A stretch of DNA of 64,000 bases from positions 1,848,014 through 1,912,013 of the forward strand of contig NC_015707.1 of NCBI RefSeq assembly GCF_000217815.1, in the 5' to 3' direction. Positions 42,987 to 52,195 of this stretch are shown here, in pieces. This DNA is from Pseudothermotoga thermarum DSM 5069 (lineage in GTDB: Bacteria > Thermotogota > Thermotogae > Thermotogales > DSM-5069). The number at the start of each line of letters is the position of its first letter. The first letter of the stretch is position 1. The notes under the pieces were generated by a model that saw nothing but the letters and a program-made list of their open reading frames with translations, did not search any database and was not told the origin of the DNA. Made by a program: the position numbers and the translations under genes.

Positions 42987-43033
42987 ATGGCATAATTGCC
43001 ATAGAAATTGCTATAGTACAAGGAGGTATGGAT

Positions 43034-43264
43034 GTGAAAGTGTTCATGTTGATTATTCACTCATTACTTTCTGCAGGGTTGATTTTCATGGTTTTGAACC
43101 AGATGGAAAAATTCGCAGAGCTTGGAGGAGCTTTTGGAAGTGGTGCTTTGTACACCATGTTTGGAAGGAAGAAAGGTCTTGACACATCTGGAAAGATAAC
43201 CCTTTTTCTGTCCATAGCCTTTTTTGTAAGTTGTATAGTAACGGCTTTCGTTTTGTCGAGGTGA
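43034..43264 (+). CDS. secG: Preprotein translocase subunit SecG
   Basis: Small subunit of the SecYEG channel, 76 residues with two transmembrane helices (about 4-20 and 55-73) around a conserved loop GGAFGSGALYTMFGRKKGLD. This loop is the family hallmark. The frame runs back into the tRNA, but AAGGAGG (43020-43026) marks the start region: ATG 43028 is too close, GTG 43034 has seven-base spacing. It is followed after four bases by tyrS. Confidence 0.88.
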   Translation: MKVFMLIIHSLLSAGLIFMVLNQMEKFAELGGAFGSGALYTMFGRKKGLDTSGKITLFLSIAFFVSCIVTAFVLSR

Positions 43265-43268
43265 TCCA

Positions 43269-44462
43269 ATGCAGCCTGAGAAACAGGTTGAATACTTGAC
43301 TAGAAACGTTGTCGACCTTGTTTCAAGAGAAGAATTGTTGGAAAGAATCAGGACAAAAGGACAACTCCGTGTAAAGCTCGGCGTTGATCCATCAAGACCG
43401 GATCTTCACCTTGGTCATGCCGTTGTGCTTTTTAAACTTAGAGAATTTCAAGATCTTGGACATCACGTCATTTTGATCATCGGAGATTTCACCGCGATGA
43501 TAGGAGACCCTTCTGGCCGAAATACAACAAGACCCATGTTGAGCGAAGAAGAAGTCAAGGAAAATGCAAAAACTTATCAAGAGCAAGCTTTCAAAATCCT
43601 TGATCCAGAAAAAACTGAAGTTCGCTTCAACAGCGAATGGCTTGGAAAGATGACATTTGCGGATGTCATAAAACTAGCCGCAAAATACACCGTCGCAAGA
43701 ATGCTTGAAAGAGACGATTTTGCAAAAAGGTACGCTTCAAACGAACCGATATCCATCAGCGAATTTTTGTATCCACTTGCTCAAGCATACGATTCTGTGG
43801 CAATTCAAGCAGACGTTGAGCTTGGTGGAACTGATCAATATTTCAACTTACTTGTTGGAAGAAAAATTCAGGAAGAGTTTGGACAAAAGCCTCAAATCGT
43901 CATGACGATGCCCATAATCGAGGGAACAGATGGAAAGCTAAAAATGAGTAAAAGCTATGGAAATTACATCGCTTTCAACGATCCGCCTTTGGAGATGTAC
44001 GGAAAACTCATGTCCATACCCGATGAGCTTATAATCAAATACATGAGGCTTTTAACGAAGATTCCAGATGAGGAAATCGATCGGTACGAAGCTTTGATGA
44101 ATTCAAAGTCGATCAACCCAAGGGATGTTAAAATGAGGTTGGCTTTCGAAATAACCAAGTTTTTCCATGGAGAAGAGGAGGCAAAAAGCGCTGAAGAAGA
44201 ATTTATCCGTATTTTCAGGGAAAAAGAACTTCCAACTGATATACCAGTTGTAACGCTTGACAAAGATGAGGTAGAATTGGTAGAATTGCTTGTGAACTTG
44301 AATGTCGCTTCAAGTCGAAGCGAAGCGCGCAGGTTGATAACCCAAGGCGGAGTAAGGTTGGACGATGAAAAAATTTTGGACATCCATGCTAAAATAATAT
44401 TAGACCGAGAAAGGATCCTAAAGGTTGGAAAAAGAAACTTTTTCAAGTTAAAAAGGTCTTGA
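43269..44462 (+). CDS. tyrS: Tyrosyl-tRNA synthetase
   Basis: Class I synthetase, 397 residues, of the longer TyrRS type with C-terminal S4 domain. The HIGH-type motif is PDLHLGHAVVLFK near residue 42, the tyrosine-site ELGGTDQYFN is near residue 195, KMSKSYGN near residue 227, and the S4 RNA-binding fold runs from SSRSEARRLITQGGVRLD. The 3' end overlaps the promoter of the toga genes. Confidence 0.95.
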   Translation: MQPEKQVEYLTRNVVDLVSREELLERIRTKGQLRVKLGVDPSRPDLHLGHAVVLFKLREFQDLGHHVILIIGDFTAMIGDPSGRNTTRPMLSEEEVKENAKTYQEQAFKILDPEKTEVRFNSEWLGKMTFADVIKLAAKYTVARMLERDDFAKRYASNEPISISEFLYPLAQAYDSVAIQADVELGGTDQYFNLLVGRKIQEEFGQKPQIVMTMPIIEGTDGKLKMSKSYGNYIAFNDPPLEMYGKLMSIPDELIIKYMRLLTKIPDEEIDRYEALMNSKSINPRDVKMRLAFEITKFFHGEEEAKSAEEEFIRIFREKELPTDIPVVTLDKDEVELVELLVNLNVASSRSEARRLITQGGVRLDDEKILDIHAKIILDRERILKVGKRNFFKLKRS

Positions 44463-44488
44463 CTTTACGGTGTCTTCAATATTATAAT
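44459..44488 (+). promoter_or_regulatory. Strong promoter of the outer-envelope (toga) genes
   Basis: TTGACT (44459-44464), 18-base spacer, consensus TATAAT (44483-44488), followed by an A/T-rich start region. The predicted leader before ompA is about 90 bases. Such a near-consensus promoter fits a very abundant envelope protein. Confidence 0.75.
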
Positions 44489-44585
44489 TTTTTCTGAAGT
44501 TTGACGTTTTGATTTTTGGTCTTTGAAAAGTTGGGGGGTAATGCCAACCTCAATAACAAGCATAATGTGAAGGGAGGTTGAAGTT

Positions 44586-45800
44586 ATGAAAAAACTACTC
44601 GTATTAGCCTTGGCAATCGTCGTAGCAGTAGGGGTATTTGCAGATATGTTTCCTGATGTTCCCAAAACTCATTGGGCTTACGAGTACGTCAAACATTTGA
44701 AGGATAAGGGCATTGTCATTGGCTATCCCGATGGTACATTCAAAGGAGATCGCAACATCACCCGCTACGAAGAAGCAGCAATGATAAGCAGGTTGATAGG
44801 TTTAATCGAAAGTGAAATCGTCGGACCACACATCAGCAATGTGTTGAAGGTGCTTGATGCCATCAGCCTGAGGTTGGGAACAACAGTACAAAAAGTCGAC
44901 GCACTTGAGAAGAAGGTTGCTGAAATTGAGGCAAAGATTGGTGCAGCTGAAACAGTAACCGAAATTGCTCAACTTAAGGCTCAGATTTTGGACCTTTCAA
45001 AAGCCCTTGAAGCTTTGAAGCAAACAGTCAACATCCACGACAAAGATGTCATCAAACTCTATGAAGCTATTGCAAATCTGCAGAAAGGTCTTTCAGCTGT
45101 CAACGACACAGTCAAAGCAGTTACAGAAAAAGTTGAAAAACTCGAAGCAGAGTTTGGAGATTTTTCCAAGTTGCATGACGAGCAAGTTGACTATATCATG
45201 GATGAGCTTGAATCCGTCAATGCACAACTGGATGAGCTAAGGGAAGGTTTGTTTGCCATCAGGGAGGATCTTGAAACACGGATAGGTTTTGTGAGGAATG
45301 ATCTAGAAGCTTTGAAAGCAGAACTAAGTCAAAAGGTTGAAGTTTTGGAAAAATCGGTAGCTTCCTTGGATGAAAAAGTAGCAGCTCTTCAAGCAGCCGA
45401 TGAAGAGATCTTTGCAAAGATTAAAGATATCGAAAAGAGACTTTTTGCAATTGAGCCAATTAAGAATGTAGTCAGAGACCTGACAAAGAAAGTTGCTGAA
45501 CACGATGAAAAGCTTGCTTCTATTGAAGAAACAGTTGGAGATCTTTCGATGACCTTGGACAGCGCAGTCATGAACCTTGGCAACTTGATGGTAAAATTCG
45601 AAAGAACACAAGCAGATGTTAACACTTTGAAGGATAAGGTGGCAAACCTTGAAGTCAAGGTCTCAGATCTTGACACCGCCAAAGCAGAACTTCAAAAGAA
45701 AGTTGTCGAACTTGAAAAGGCAAATGCCGTTGCAACAGGTGCTGCAATTGGTGCTATAATAATTGCAGTTACCGCCTTGATATTGGGAGTAATGTATTAA
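44586..45800 (+). CDS. ompA: Toga outer-membrane tether protein OmpA (SLH domain, coiled coil)
   Basis: A 404-residue exported protein. Signal peptide MKKLLVLALAIVVAVGVFA, then one SLH domain (MFPDVPKTHWAYEYVKHL to TRYEEAAMISRLIGL, about residues 21-75) that binds peptidoglycan polymer. A long heptad-rich coiled coil fills about 85-375 and a hydrophobic anchor (ATGAAIGAIIIAVTALILGVMY) ends the protein in the outer membrane. This is the layout of Thermotoga Omp-alpha, the rod that spans the periplasm beneath the toga. The ATG at 44586 has AAGGGAGGTTGAAG upstream. Confidence 0.92.
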   Translation: MKKLLVLALAIVVAVGVFADMFPDVPKTHWAYEYVKHLKDKGIVIGYPDGTFKGDRNITRYEEAAMISRLIGLIESEIVGPHISNVLKVLDAISLRLGTTVQKVDALEKKVAEIEAKIGAAETVTEIAQLKAQILDLSKALEALKQTVNIHDKDVIKLYEAIANLQKGLSAVNDTVKAVTEKVEKLEAEFGDFSKLHDEQVDYIMDELESVNAQLDELREGLFAIREDLETRIGFVRNDLEALKAELSQKVEVLEKSVASLDEKVAALQAADEEIFAKIKDIEKRLFAIEPIKNVVRDLTKKVAEHDEKLASIEETVGDLSMTLDSAVMNLGNLMVKFERTQADVNTLKDKVANLEVKVSDLDTAKAELQKKVVELEKANAVATGAAIGAIIIAVTALILGVMY

Positions 45801-45852
45801 TCCCCGTGGTGGGGTAAAAATCCAAAAAACTTTAAAAGGAGGGTGTTAAGGT

Positions 45853-46749
45853 ATGAAGAAACTTTTGGCAGTAGTTTTGGTAGCCTTGCTAAGCGTCGGA
45901 GCTTTTGCTGCTGTTAACTTCAGCGGATCACTTGACGTCACAAACAAACTTACTTACACTCCTGGTGCCACGCCGTCAGAGCTGAAGTGGGAAGTAACAC
46001 CATCCGGTAGTGTTTCAATCAGTGCTTCTGGTAGTGACGAAATAACAGGATTCAGTGCAACAATCAATTGGGATGGAAAAGCAGAGGGTTACGTCTGGTG
46101 GAAACCTTATGTCTCTGAGGCGTTGACAATTCAACTGAATGCCGGAACAATTGACGGAAAAGGTCAAGTACAATCTGTTTTCACATTGAAGCCATCTGAT
46201 GATCTTAAGGACACTCTGACTGTGTCGTTGTATCCGAATGCCTATAAACCTGCGTATTTGTTTGAGCTTGATGTATCAAACAAATTGGAATTCATGTTCC
46301 TGACACTGACCACAACAGTAAAGGAAGTCGTAAAGAATGCTGAGGCTGCGAAGGTTGATCTTGCAGCTGGTGTTACCCTCGATGCAGCCAAGTTGTTGGG
46401 CATTGCTGATGCTACTTTGAAGTTCAAGGCGGACTTTGGAATTAAGGCGCCTGACGCACAACCTCTTAAGAGCTGGTCAGTTGGCGCAGACTTTGGAATT
46501 GATAAGTACAAGGGTAGCGTTAGCTTCAACCATGAGAACAAACTTACCGCAAAGCTCGAGACAACATTGTTGGCACCTGTAACCATAGGCGGTTCAGTAA
46601 CGGTTAAAACAGAAGATCCTGTTGGATCAATGGAACTGAATGCTTATGCGAAATGGACACTTGGTGTTCTCAGCAATACACTGTCTCTTGGGTACAACGC
46701 AGCAACCAAAGGTGCAACGGTTTCTTTGACAAACAGCGTAAGCTTCTAA
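45853..46749 (+). CDS. ompB: Toga outer-membrane beta-barrel protein (OmpB-like porin)
   Basis: A 298-residue exported protein: signal peptide MKKLLAVVLVALLSVGAFA, then strands of alternating polarity throughout (for example NFSGSLDVTNKLTY, GSVTVKTEDPVG) ending in an aromatic terminal strand TVSLTNSVSF, as expected of an outer-membrane barrel. It lies 52 bases after ompA in the gene order tyrS-ompA-ompB known from Thermotoga. AAAGGAGGGTG precedes ATG 45853. It is shorter than some Thermotoga OmpB proteins. Pore function inferred. Confidence 0.8.
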   Translation: MKKLLAVVLVALLSVGAFAAVNFSGSLDVTNKLTYTPGATPSELKWEVTPSGSVSISASGSDEITGFSATINWDGKAEGYVWWKPYVSEALTIQLNAGTIDGKGQVQSVFTLKPSDDLKDTLTVSLYPNAYKPAYLFELDVSNKLEFMFLTLTTTVKEVVKNAEAAKVDLAAGVTLDAAKLLGIADATLKFKADFGIKAPDAQPLKSWSVGADFGIDKYKGSVSFNHENKLTAKLETTLLAPVTIGGSVTVKTEDPVGSMELNAYAKWTLGVLSNTLSLGYNAATKGATVSLTNSVSF

Positions 46750-46768
46750 TCAAAAGTCGAGTTGCATA

Positions 46769-46799
46769 AACCCCGGCATATGCCGGGGTTTTGTTTTTT
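46769..46799 (+). terminator. Intrinsic terminator of the toga operon
   Basis: AACCCCGGCA and TGCCGGGGTT form a 10-bp stem around TA, followed by TTGTTTTTT. Confidence 0.92.
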
Positions 46800-46827
46800 G
46801 GTGTAGAATCTTTCTGGAGGTGCTAAC

Positions 46828-47385
46828 ATGCTTTTGACAGGCATTATCGTTGCGATCCTTGTGATAATTGTTTTTGCCTTCATAGGCATTTACAACAGTT
46901 TGGTCATCAAGAAAAAGCGTGTTGAAAACGCATGGAGTCAGATCGAGGTTCAGCTTAAAAGACGGCACGATTTGATTCCAAATCTTGTCAACGCCGTGAA
47001 AGGTTACATGAAGTTCGAGAAAGAAACTCTGGAAGCTGTCATAAACGCACGTGCAAAGGCTGTTTCAGGAAAAAATATTGATGAAAGAATTAAAGCTGAA
47101 GGTGAGCTTTCTGGAGCTTTGGGAAGGCTTTTGGCTGTTTTTGAAAGATATCCAGAGCTTAAATCAAACCAGCAAGTTTCTCAACTTATGGAGGAACTCA
47201 CAAGCACTGAGAACAGAATTACCTACGCACGACAGTTTTACAACGACACGGTTATGAAGTACAACACTTCTTTGGAGGTATTTCCTTCAAATATCATTGC
47301 CAGAAGTTTTGGTTTCAAACCATTCCCGTTCTTCGAAGCTCAAGCAGCTGAAAAAGAAACCCCAAAGGTTGATCTTACTTTCTAA
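46828..47385 (+). CDS. lemA: LemA family membrane protein
   Basis: A 185-residue protein with one N-terminal membrane helix (residues 3-22) followed by a helical cytoplasmic bundle. Hallmarks are YNSLVIKKKRVENAWSQIEVQLKRRHDLIPNLV and the later TENRITYARQFYNDTVMKYN. ATG 46828 follows TGGAGGTGCTAAC. Paired with htpX, a common two-gene arrangement in membrane-protein quality control, although LemA's own activity is not established. Confidence 0.92.
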   Translation: MLLTGIIVAILVIIVFAFIGIYNSLVIKKKRVENAWSQIEVQLKRRHDLIPNLVNAVKGYMKFEKETLEAVINARAKAVSGKNIDERIKAEGELSGALGRLLAVFERYPELKSNQQVSQLMEELTSTENRITYARQFYNDTVMKYNTSLEVFPSNIIARSFGFKPFPFFEAQAAEKETPKVDLTF

Positions 47386-47396
47386 GGGGATAAAGT

Positions 47397-48386
47397 ATGG
47401 ACTATCTTGTACAGCAGAAGAAAAATCTTAGGAAAACTTATCTACTTGTTTCGATCTTCATCTTCATGATGGGTTTTCTTGGGCTTTTAATTGACGGGCT
47501 TTTTGGAGTTTTTCCGTTTGGAACAATTGTTCTTCTTCTCATCGCTATGGTGCAAATTCTTGTTGGAATTGGTGGGGGTGCTTTGCTTGTTTTAAAATCG
47601 GTGAATGCAAAACCGGTAGATGAAAAAATCTTTGAACATAAACAGCTTAAGAACATCGTTGAAGAACTTTCAATAGCTGCAGGGTTAAAAACTCCGCCGA
47701 GTGTTTACGTTATGGAAGATGAAAACATCAACGCTTTTGCAACGGGATTTGAGCAGGATAAAAGTGCCATATGCGTTACAACAGGTCTTTTGAAAAGCTT
47801 AAATCGCGAAGAAACTGAGGGTGTTGTTGCCCACGAAATAAGTCACATTTTGAACAAAGATACATTGTTGATGACCACCATAAGCGCAATCCTTGGCACG
47901 ATGGTTTTGGTTCAACTTTTTGCCTGGAGGCTTTTAAGAAGCTTTCTGTGGTATGGCGGTGTAAGCAGCAGAAGGTCAAGAGGTGGAAAGAAAAGCGATG
48001 GAGCAGGTTACATCGTTCTTGCCTTGCTGGTGATAGCTCTTTTTGCCACGCTTTTTTCCTTCATTGGAAGGATAACGATTTTTGCCGTTTCGAGAGCCAG
48101 AGAGTATTTAGCGGACGCAAAGGCTGTTGAGCTTACAAGAAATCCAAAGGGTTTAGCAAACGCTTTGAGAAAGATTGCAAAAACAAGTTTGAAAAAGGGT
48201 AAGGTTAAAGGAGCAACAATTGCAACGGCGCATTTGTTCATAAGTGATCCTTTGAAAAGAAGTGTTAACAACAAGGAAGGCTTTATAGCAGATCTTTTCA
48301 GCACCCATCCACCGATTCACAAAAGAATTGCCATTTTGGAGAAAATCCCAGAGGAAGAAGTTTTGAAAGAGCTTCAGCTTTCCTGA
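47397..48386 (+). CDS. htpX: Membrane zinc metalloprotease HtpX (M48)
   Basis: A 329-residue integral membrane protease of the M48 family. Two membrane helices precede the zinc motif VAHEISHILNKD near residue 145, a second pair follows, and the third ligand lies in AREYLADAKAVEL near residue 236. It likely degrades damaged membrane proteins. It follows lemA by 11 bases and its 3' end overlaps the convergent comM gene by 13 bases. Confidence 0.93.
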   Translation: MDYLVQQKKNLRKTYLLVSIFIFMMGFLGLLIDGLFGVFPFGTIVLLLIAMVQILVGIGGGALLVLKSVNAKPVDEKIFEHKQLKNIVEELSIAAGLKTPPSVYVMEDENINAFATGFEQDKSAICVTTGLLKSLNREETEGVVAHEISHILNKDTLLMTTISAILGTMVLVQLFAWRLLRSFLWYGGVSSRRSRGGKKSDGAGYIVLALLVIALFATLFSFIGRITIFAVSRAREYLADAKAVELTRNPKGLANALRKIAKTSLKKGKVKGATIATAHLFISDPLKRSVNNKEGFIADLFSTHPPIHKRIAILEKIPEEEVLKELQLS

Positions 48387-49882
48387 GCTATTTTGTATTG
48401 CAAAGCTTCGGCAACGTGTTTTACGGATACTTTGTCGCTTGATTCAAGGTCTGCTATGGTTCTTGAAAGTCGAAGGATTTTGTCTATGCTTCTTGCTGAA
48501 AGAGAGTATTTGACAGCCGCGTTTTTCAAAAGTTCGTGGCTTTTTTCATCGAGTTGAACAAACTGCTTAAGAAGTCTTGATGGAATGGTTGCGTTGGTCT
48601 TGAAAGGATAGTTTGAATATCTTTTTGCTTGAATTTCCCTTGCCTTCACAACTCTTTCACGGATCTTTTCGCTTGGTTCTGAGACGTTTTTGGAAAACAG
48701 CTCTTCAAAATCCATCCTCGGTACTTGAACCAATATGTCAATTCTGTCAAGAATTGGTCCAGACACCTTTTTGTTGTACCTCACAACGTCGTACGGGCTG
48801 CAGCTACAAACAGCCTTTGGATCACCATAGTTTCCGCACGGACATGGGTTCATGGCGGCTATTAATGTGAACCTTGCAGGGTAAGTTACAACCGCTTTTG
48901 CCCTTGCGACCGTCACGATGCCTTCTTCCAAAGGCTGTCTTAAAGCTTCGATGACGTCTCTTCTAAATTCCGGAAATTCGTCCAAAAAGAGTACTCCGTT
49001 GTGTGCAAGTGTGACTTCACCAGGTTTTGCGTCGTTCCCACCGCCGATTATCGCAACGCTTGAGGCTGTGTGATGGGGTGCTCTAAAAGGTCTTGTTACT
49101 TTCTTACCGTCGATTGGCATCACAGTGCTGTAGATTCTGAGGATTTCGATCGCTTCCTGTTCGGTTAAAGGTGGTAAGATGGTGGGAAATCTTCTTGCAA
49201 GCATGGTTTTTCCAGAGCCTGGGCTTCCTTTCATCAAGACGTTGTGTCCACCTGCTGCCGCTATTTCCAAAGCCCTTTTTGCAACTTGTTGTCCTTTTAC
49301 GTCGGCAAAGTCCAAATCGCTTTCAAAACCAACCGAGTTTATCCCAAGGTACTTGACCGGTTCGTATTTGACCAAACCATTTACGAATTCAACGACTTGT
49401 CTAAGCTCATCAAAGGCGTATACGTTCAATCCTTTGACCATCTGAGCTTCTTCGATGTTTTCCTTTGGAACGATGATTATTCCTTTGTAGTTTTCTTCTG
49501 CAAGTTGAAGAAGTATAGTCAAAACCCCTCTTACTCCCCTTATTTTTCCCTCCAAGGAAAGTTCTCCAACTGCCAAAAGATCCATCTGGTTGATGGTTCC
49601 TGTTGCCTGAAGTATTCCCACGGCTATTGGAAGATCAAGCAAAGAACCTTCTTTTTTCACATCTGCAGGTGCCAAGTTGACGATAATCCTTCCGTGTGGA
49701 AAGCTAAAGCCAGAGTTTTTCAAAGCGCTTTTGACTCTTTTTTTACTTTCCTTGACAGCCGTATCACCAAGTCCAACGATGTCAACATCGTGTATAACGC
49801 TCTTTTTGTCAATGTCAACTTCAACCGTTACCTTGGTTACGTTCAAACCGACAACCGTTGCTGAAAAAGTCTTTGAAGGCAT
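48374..49882 (-). CDS. comM: YifB/ComM-type Mg-chelatase-like AAA+ ATPase
   Basis: A 502-residue protein. The N-terminal third is a Lon-protease-like S5 fold (VDIDKKSVIHDVDIVGLGDTAVKESKKRV), followed by a Mg-chelatase AAA+ domain with Walker A KGSPGSGKTMLARR near residue 222, VLFLDEFPEF as Walker B and the CxCG cysteine pair in AMNPCPCGNYGD. ComM is a hexameric helicase promoting branch migration during natural transformation in Vibrio and Haemophilus. ATG 49882 ends a minus-strand run of six genes. Confidence 0.9.
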   Translation of the reverse strand: MPSKTFSATVVGLNVTKVTVEVDIDKKSVIHDVDIVGLGDTAVKESKKRVKSALKNSGFSFPHGRIIVNLAPADVKKEGSLLDLPIAVGILQATGTINQMDLLAVGELSLEGKIRGVRGVLTILLQLAEENYKGIIIVPKENIEEAQMVKGLNVYAFDELRQVVEFVNGLVKYEPVKYLGINSVGFESDLDFADVKGQQVAKRALEIAAAGGHNVLMKGSPGSGKTMLARRFPTILPPLTEQEAIEILRIYSTVMPIDGKKVTRPFRAPHHTASSVAIIGGGNDAKPGEVTLAHNGVLFLDEFPEFRRDVIEALRQPLEEGIVTVARAKAVVTYPARFTLIAAMNPCPCGNYGDPKAVCSCSPYDVVRYNKKVSGPILDRIDILVQVPRMDFEELFSKNVSEPSEKIRERVVKAREIQAKRYSNYPFKTNATIPSRLLKQFVQLDEKSHELLKNAAVKYSLSARSIDKILRLSRTIADLESSDKVSVKHVAEALQYKIAQES

Positions 49883-49895
49883 TTTCTATCCCCCA

Positions 49896-50273
49896 TCACC
49901 AGAGTGGAATTCTCGCTGGCAAAAGGTGGGCAACAATAAAGCCCAAAGCAATTCCTGCAAAAGCTTCGGTCCAGGTGTGACCAAGATCGTCTCTAACATG
50001 AGGTCTCAAGTTAACGGCATCTGCGACGATGACCATCAAAAGCATTGCGGCGACGGCTGTTATTGGGGAAGAATAGCCGGTGCATCTTCCTACGGAAAAA
50101 GCAAGTCCTGATGCGGCAGCGGCATGCCCGCTTGGCATTCCACCATATCTTTTAAAAGTTGAAAGCTTTCCGGTTAAAATCACCTTTATTCCCTGAGCCG
50201 CAAGAAAGGACAAAACGGCGGCTATCAAAGGGGTGTTTTTCAAAAGGTCAACTATGGAATAGAAAGTGGACAA
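49896..50273 (-). CDS. Divergent PAP2-family membrane protein (YuiD-like)
   Basis: A 125-residue membrane protein with about four helices. The motifs KRYGGMPSGHAAAASGLAF near residue 42 and DDLGHTWTEAFAG near residue 95 match the DUF212/YuiD group, a divergent branch of PAP2 phosphatases. The PAP2 phosphate-binding set is only partly kept, so lipid-phosphate hydrolysis is uncertain. Its start overlaps the end of ychF by 26 bases. Confidence 0.8.
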   Translation of the reverse strand: MSTFYSIVDLLKNTPLIAAVLSFLAAQGIKVILTGKLSTFKRYGGMPSGHAAAASGLAFSVGRCTGYSSPITAVAAMLLMVIVADAVNLRPHVRDDLGHTWTEAFAGIALGFIVAHLLPARIPLW

Positions 50274-51333
50274 CGTCTCCCTCCTTGATTACGTAGTCTT
50301 TTCCATAGGCTTTCACAAAACCTTTTTCTTTTGCCTCTTTAAAGCAAGAGAATTTGATCAATTCATCAAAAGGTATTACTTCGGCTTTCACAAAGCCTTT
50401 TTGTATGTCGGTGTGAATCAAACCTGCTGCATCGTAAGCGTTCATGCCTTCTGGTATTAGCCAGCTTCTTGCCTCGTTTTTTGTCGCAGTTAAAAAACAG
50501 ATCAGCCTCAACGAAGATTTTATCTGTTGGAAAAATCTTTCTTTCAGTGAAACGTCAAAACCATAAGCTTGCAAAAACTCTTTGGCTTCCTCTTCGCTGA
50601 GTTTTTCAACTTCGTATTCAAGTTCTGCGTTCACAAGAACAAAACCAGAGTTGTTTTTTAAAGCGACTTCTTCAACCTTTTTGTGTAAATTGTTTTCCAT
50701 TCCCCACTCGTCAACATTCGCAACGTAAACAACTGGTTTTTCGGTTAAAAGGAAAAGCGAATCTATTATCGGTTGATCTTGTTTTTCACGTGGAAAAGTT
50801 ATCGCAAGTTTTCCACTTTCAAGATGTTTTTTCAGATTTTCAAGAAGATTCAACTCGTGCCTTGCTTTTTCATCTCCCGATTTTGCCTGCTTTGAAATCT
50901 TCTCCATTCTTTTTTCAATCGTTTCAAGATCTTTCAGTATCAGTTCTGTTTCAACGATTTCTATGTCTCTTATTGGATCAACGCTTCCCATTGGATGAGA
51001 TACATCGTCTATTTTGAAACATCTTACAACGTGGAAGATCAAATCCACTTTGCTTATGTGGTCTAAAAATTGGTTGCCGAGCCCTTCACCTTTGCTTGCA
51101 CCTTTGACAAGCCCGGCTATGTCGACGATTTGAAAGAACGGATGAACAACTTGCTCTGAACCTTCCATCTGGGCAAGTTTTATTATCCTTTGGTCGGGCA
51201 CGATCATCACACCAATGTTTGGATCGATTGTGCAGAACGGGTATTTTTCGTTCGGAACATTTTGATTTGTCAAAGCGTTAAACAACGTTGACTTACCACT
51301 GTTTGGAAGTCCTACTATGCCCGCTTTTTTCAT
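50248..51333 (-). CDS. ychF: Ribosome-associated ATPase/GTPase YchF (OLA1)
   Basis: A 361-residue Obg-superfamily P-loop protein. G1 is GLPNSGKSTLFNAL, DIAGLVKGASKGEGLGNQFL is the G3/switch region, and the G4 position reads YVANVDEWG rather than NKxD, the deviation that makes YchF prefer ATP. The TGS-like C-terminal domain ends in AYGKDYVIKEGDVVHFLF. Binds ribosomes. It overlaps the DUF1844 gene start by four bases. Confidence 0.93.
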   Translation of the reverse strand: MKKAGIVGLPNSGKSTLFNALTNQNVPNEKYPFCTIDPNIGVMIVPDQRIIKLAQMEGSEQVVHPFFQIVDIAGLVKGASKGEGLGNQFLDHISKVDLIFHVVRCFKIDDVSHPMGSVDPIRDIEIVETELILKDLETIEKRMEKISKQAKSGDEKARHELNLLENLKKHLESGKLAITFPREKQDQPIIDSLFLLTEKPVVYVANVDEWGMENNLHKKVEEVALKNNSGFVLVNAELEYEVEKLSEEEAKEFLQAYGFDVSLKERFFQQIKSSLRLICFLTATKNEARSWLIPEGMNAYDAAGLIHTDIQKGFVKAEVIPFDELIKFSCFKEAKEKGFVKAYGKDYVIKEGDVVHFLFHS

Positions 51334-51641
51334 CCTTGCGCCTCTTTCGATTTGTTGTATTGGTTAACGTAGTTTAATTTCAAGTTTCCAATTATTCCTT
51401 CTATCTCTTTGTAAATTTCAGCATCAACGTTGTCTTTCAAAACTCTTGCAACGGCATCTAAAACATCTATACCAAGTCTTGCCTGTTTTAAATCTTGGTA
51501 CATTTCGCCGTATTCATCTCTGGTTAAACCAAGTCTTGCCCAACAACGGGCTGAAATTGTGTTGAAGAACAAAAGAATCAAATCTTCCATCGAAAGTTTT
51601 GGCAGCTTTTCTTCGTTTTCCTGCAAGACTTTCACCTCCAA
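51330..51641 (-). CDS. DUF1844 family protein
   Basis: A 103-residue helical protein. LPKLSMEDLILLFFNTISARCWARLGLT and LKQARLGIDVLDAVARVL followed by EIEGIIGNLKLNYVNQYN match DUF1844, a family with no established function. ATG 51641 lies inside the end of the macrodomain gene. Being coupled to ychF on one side suggests a housekeeping role, but nothing more specific can be said. Confidence 0.78.
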   Translation of the reverse strand: MEVKVLQENEEKLPKLSMEDLILLFFNTISARCWARLGLTRDEYGEMYQDLKQARLGIDVLDAVARVLKDNVDAEIYKEIEGIIGNLKLNYVNQYNKSKEAQG

Positions 51642-52186
51642 TTTTCCGTGAAGGTCTTAAAGAATATTTCGCTGGTTTCTTTGTCGATGTTGCAAAGTCG
51701 AATTTCTTCAAGAGTTGTCTTTGGATTTTCGCTTAAAAAATCTTTTATCGCTTTCAGAAAGACTTTTGCACATTCATCTTTTGGAAAACCGAAGATGCCG
51801 CTGCTTATCGCCGGAATGCTTATGGTTTTCAAACCAAGTTCTTGAGCTTTTGAAAGAACATTTTTGACGGCTTTGTAAAGCTTTTCATGTTCGTTTCCTT
51901 CTCCCCAAACTGGTCCAACGGTGTGGATCACATACTTTGCCTTTAATTTTCCAGCGCCGGTGACTGCCACACTTGAAGTTGGAACTGGTCCGTGTCTTTT
52001 GACCCATTCATCGCTTTCTTTTTGGATCTCTTCACCGCCTGCTCGAACTATCGCTGCCGCAACTCCCCCTCCGTGTTTTAAATGGGAATTTGCAGCGTTG
52101 ACGATTGCATCAGTTTCTTGCTTGGTTATGTCATCTTGAACGATGGTTACCTTGGTGTTGTTGTATTGAAAGCTTGCCAAAAGCAA
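51632..52186 (-). CDS. Macrodomain protein, ADP-ribose or O-acetyl-ADP-ribose hydrolase
   Basis: A 184-residue stand-alone macrodomain. DAIVNAANSHLKHGGGVAAAIVRAGG is the ADP-ribose-binding signature near residue 28, with VAVTGAGKLKAKYVIHTVGPVW and the distal-ribose loop IPAISSGIFGFPKDECA. These residues occur in enzymes that remove ADP-ribose from proteins or deacetylate O-acetyl-ADP-ribose. ATG 52186 is nine bases after the OsmC-family stop. Confidence 0.9.
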   Translation of the reverse strand: MLLASFQYNNTKVTIVQDDITKQETDAIVNAANSHLKHGGGVAAAIVRAGGEEIQKESDEWVKRHGPVPTSSVAVTGAGKLKAKYVIHTVGPVWGEGNEHEKLYKAVKNVLSKAQELGLKTISIPAISSGIFGFPKDECAKVFLKAIKDFLSENPKTTLEEIRLCNIDKETSEIFFKTFTENWR

Positions 52187-52195
52187 GCTATCACC

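Noticed and set aside
42986-43003. Operator palindrome TATGGCA-TAAT-TGCCATA before secG
   Set aside because: A perfect inverted repeat, but it sits in the A/T-rich tail of the tRNA-Met terminator with no supporting promoter; could be incidental. Not listed as a feature.
42914-43033. N-terminal extension of SecG starting inside the tRNA
   Set aside because: It would read through the tRNA and its terminator; the ribosome site at 43020-43026 marks a later start.
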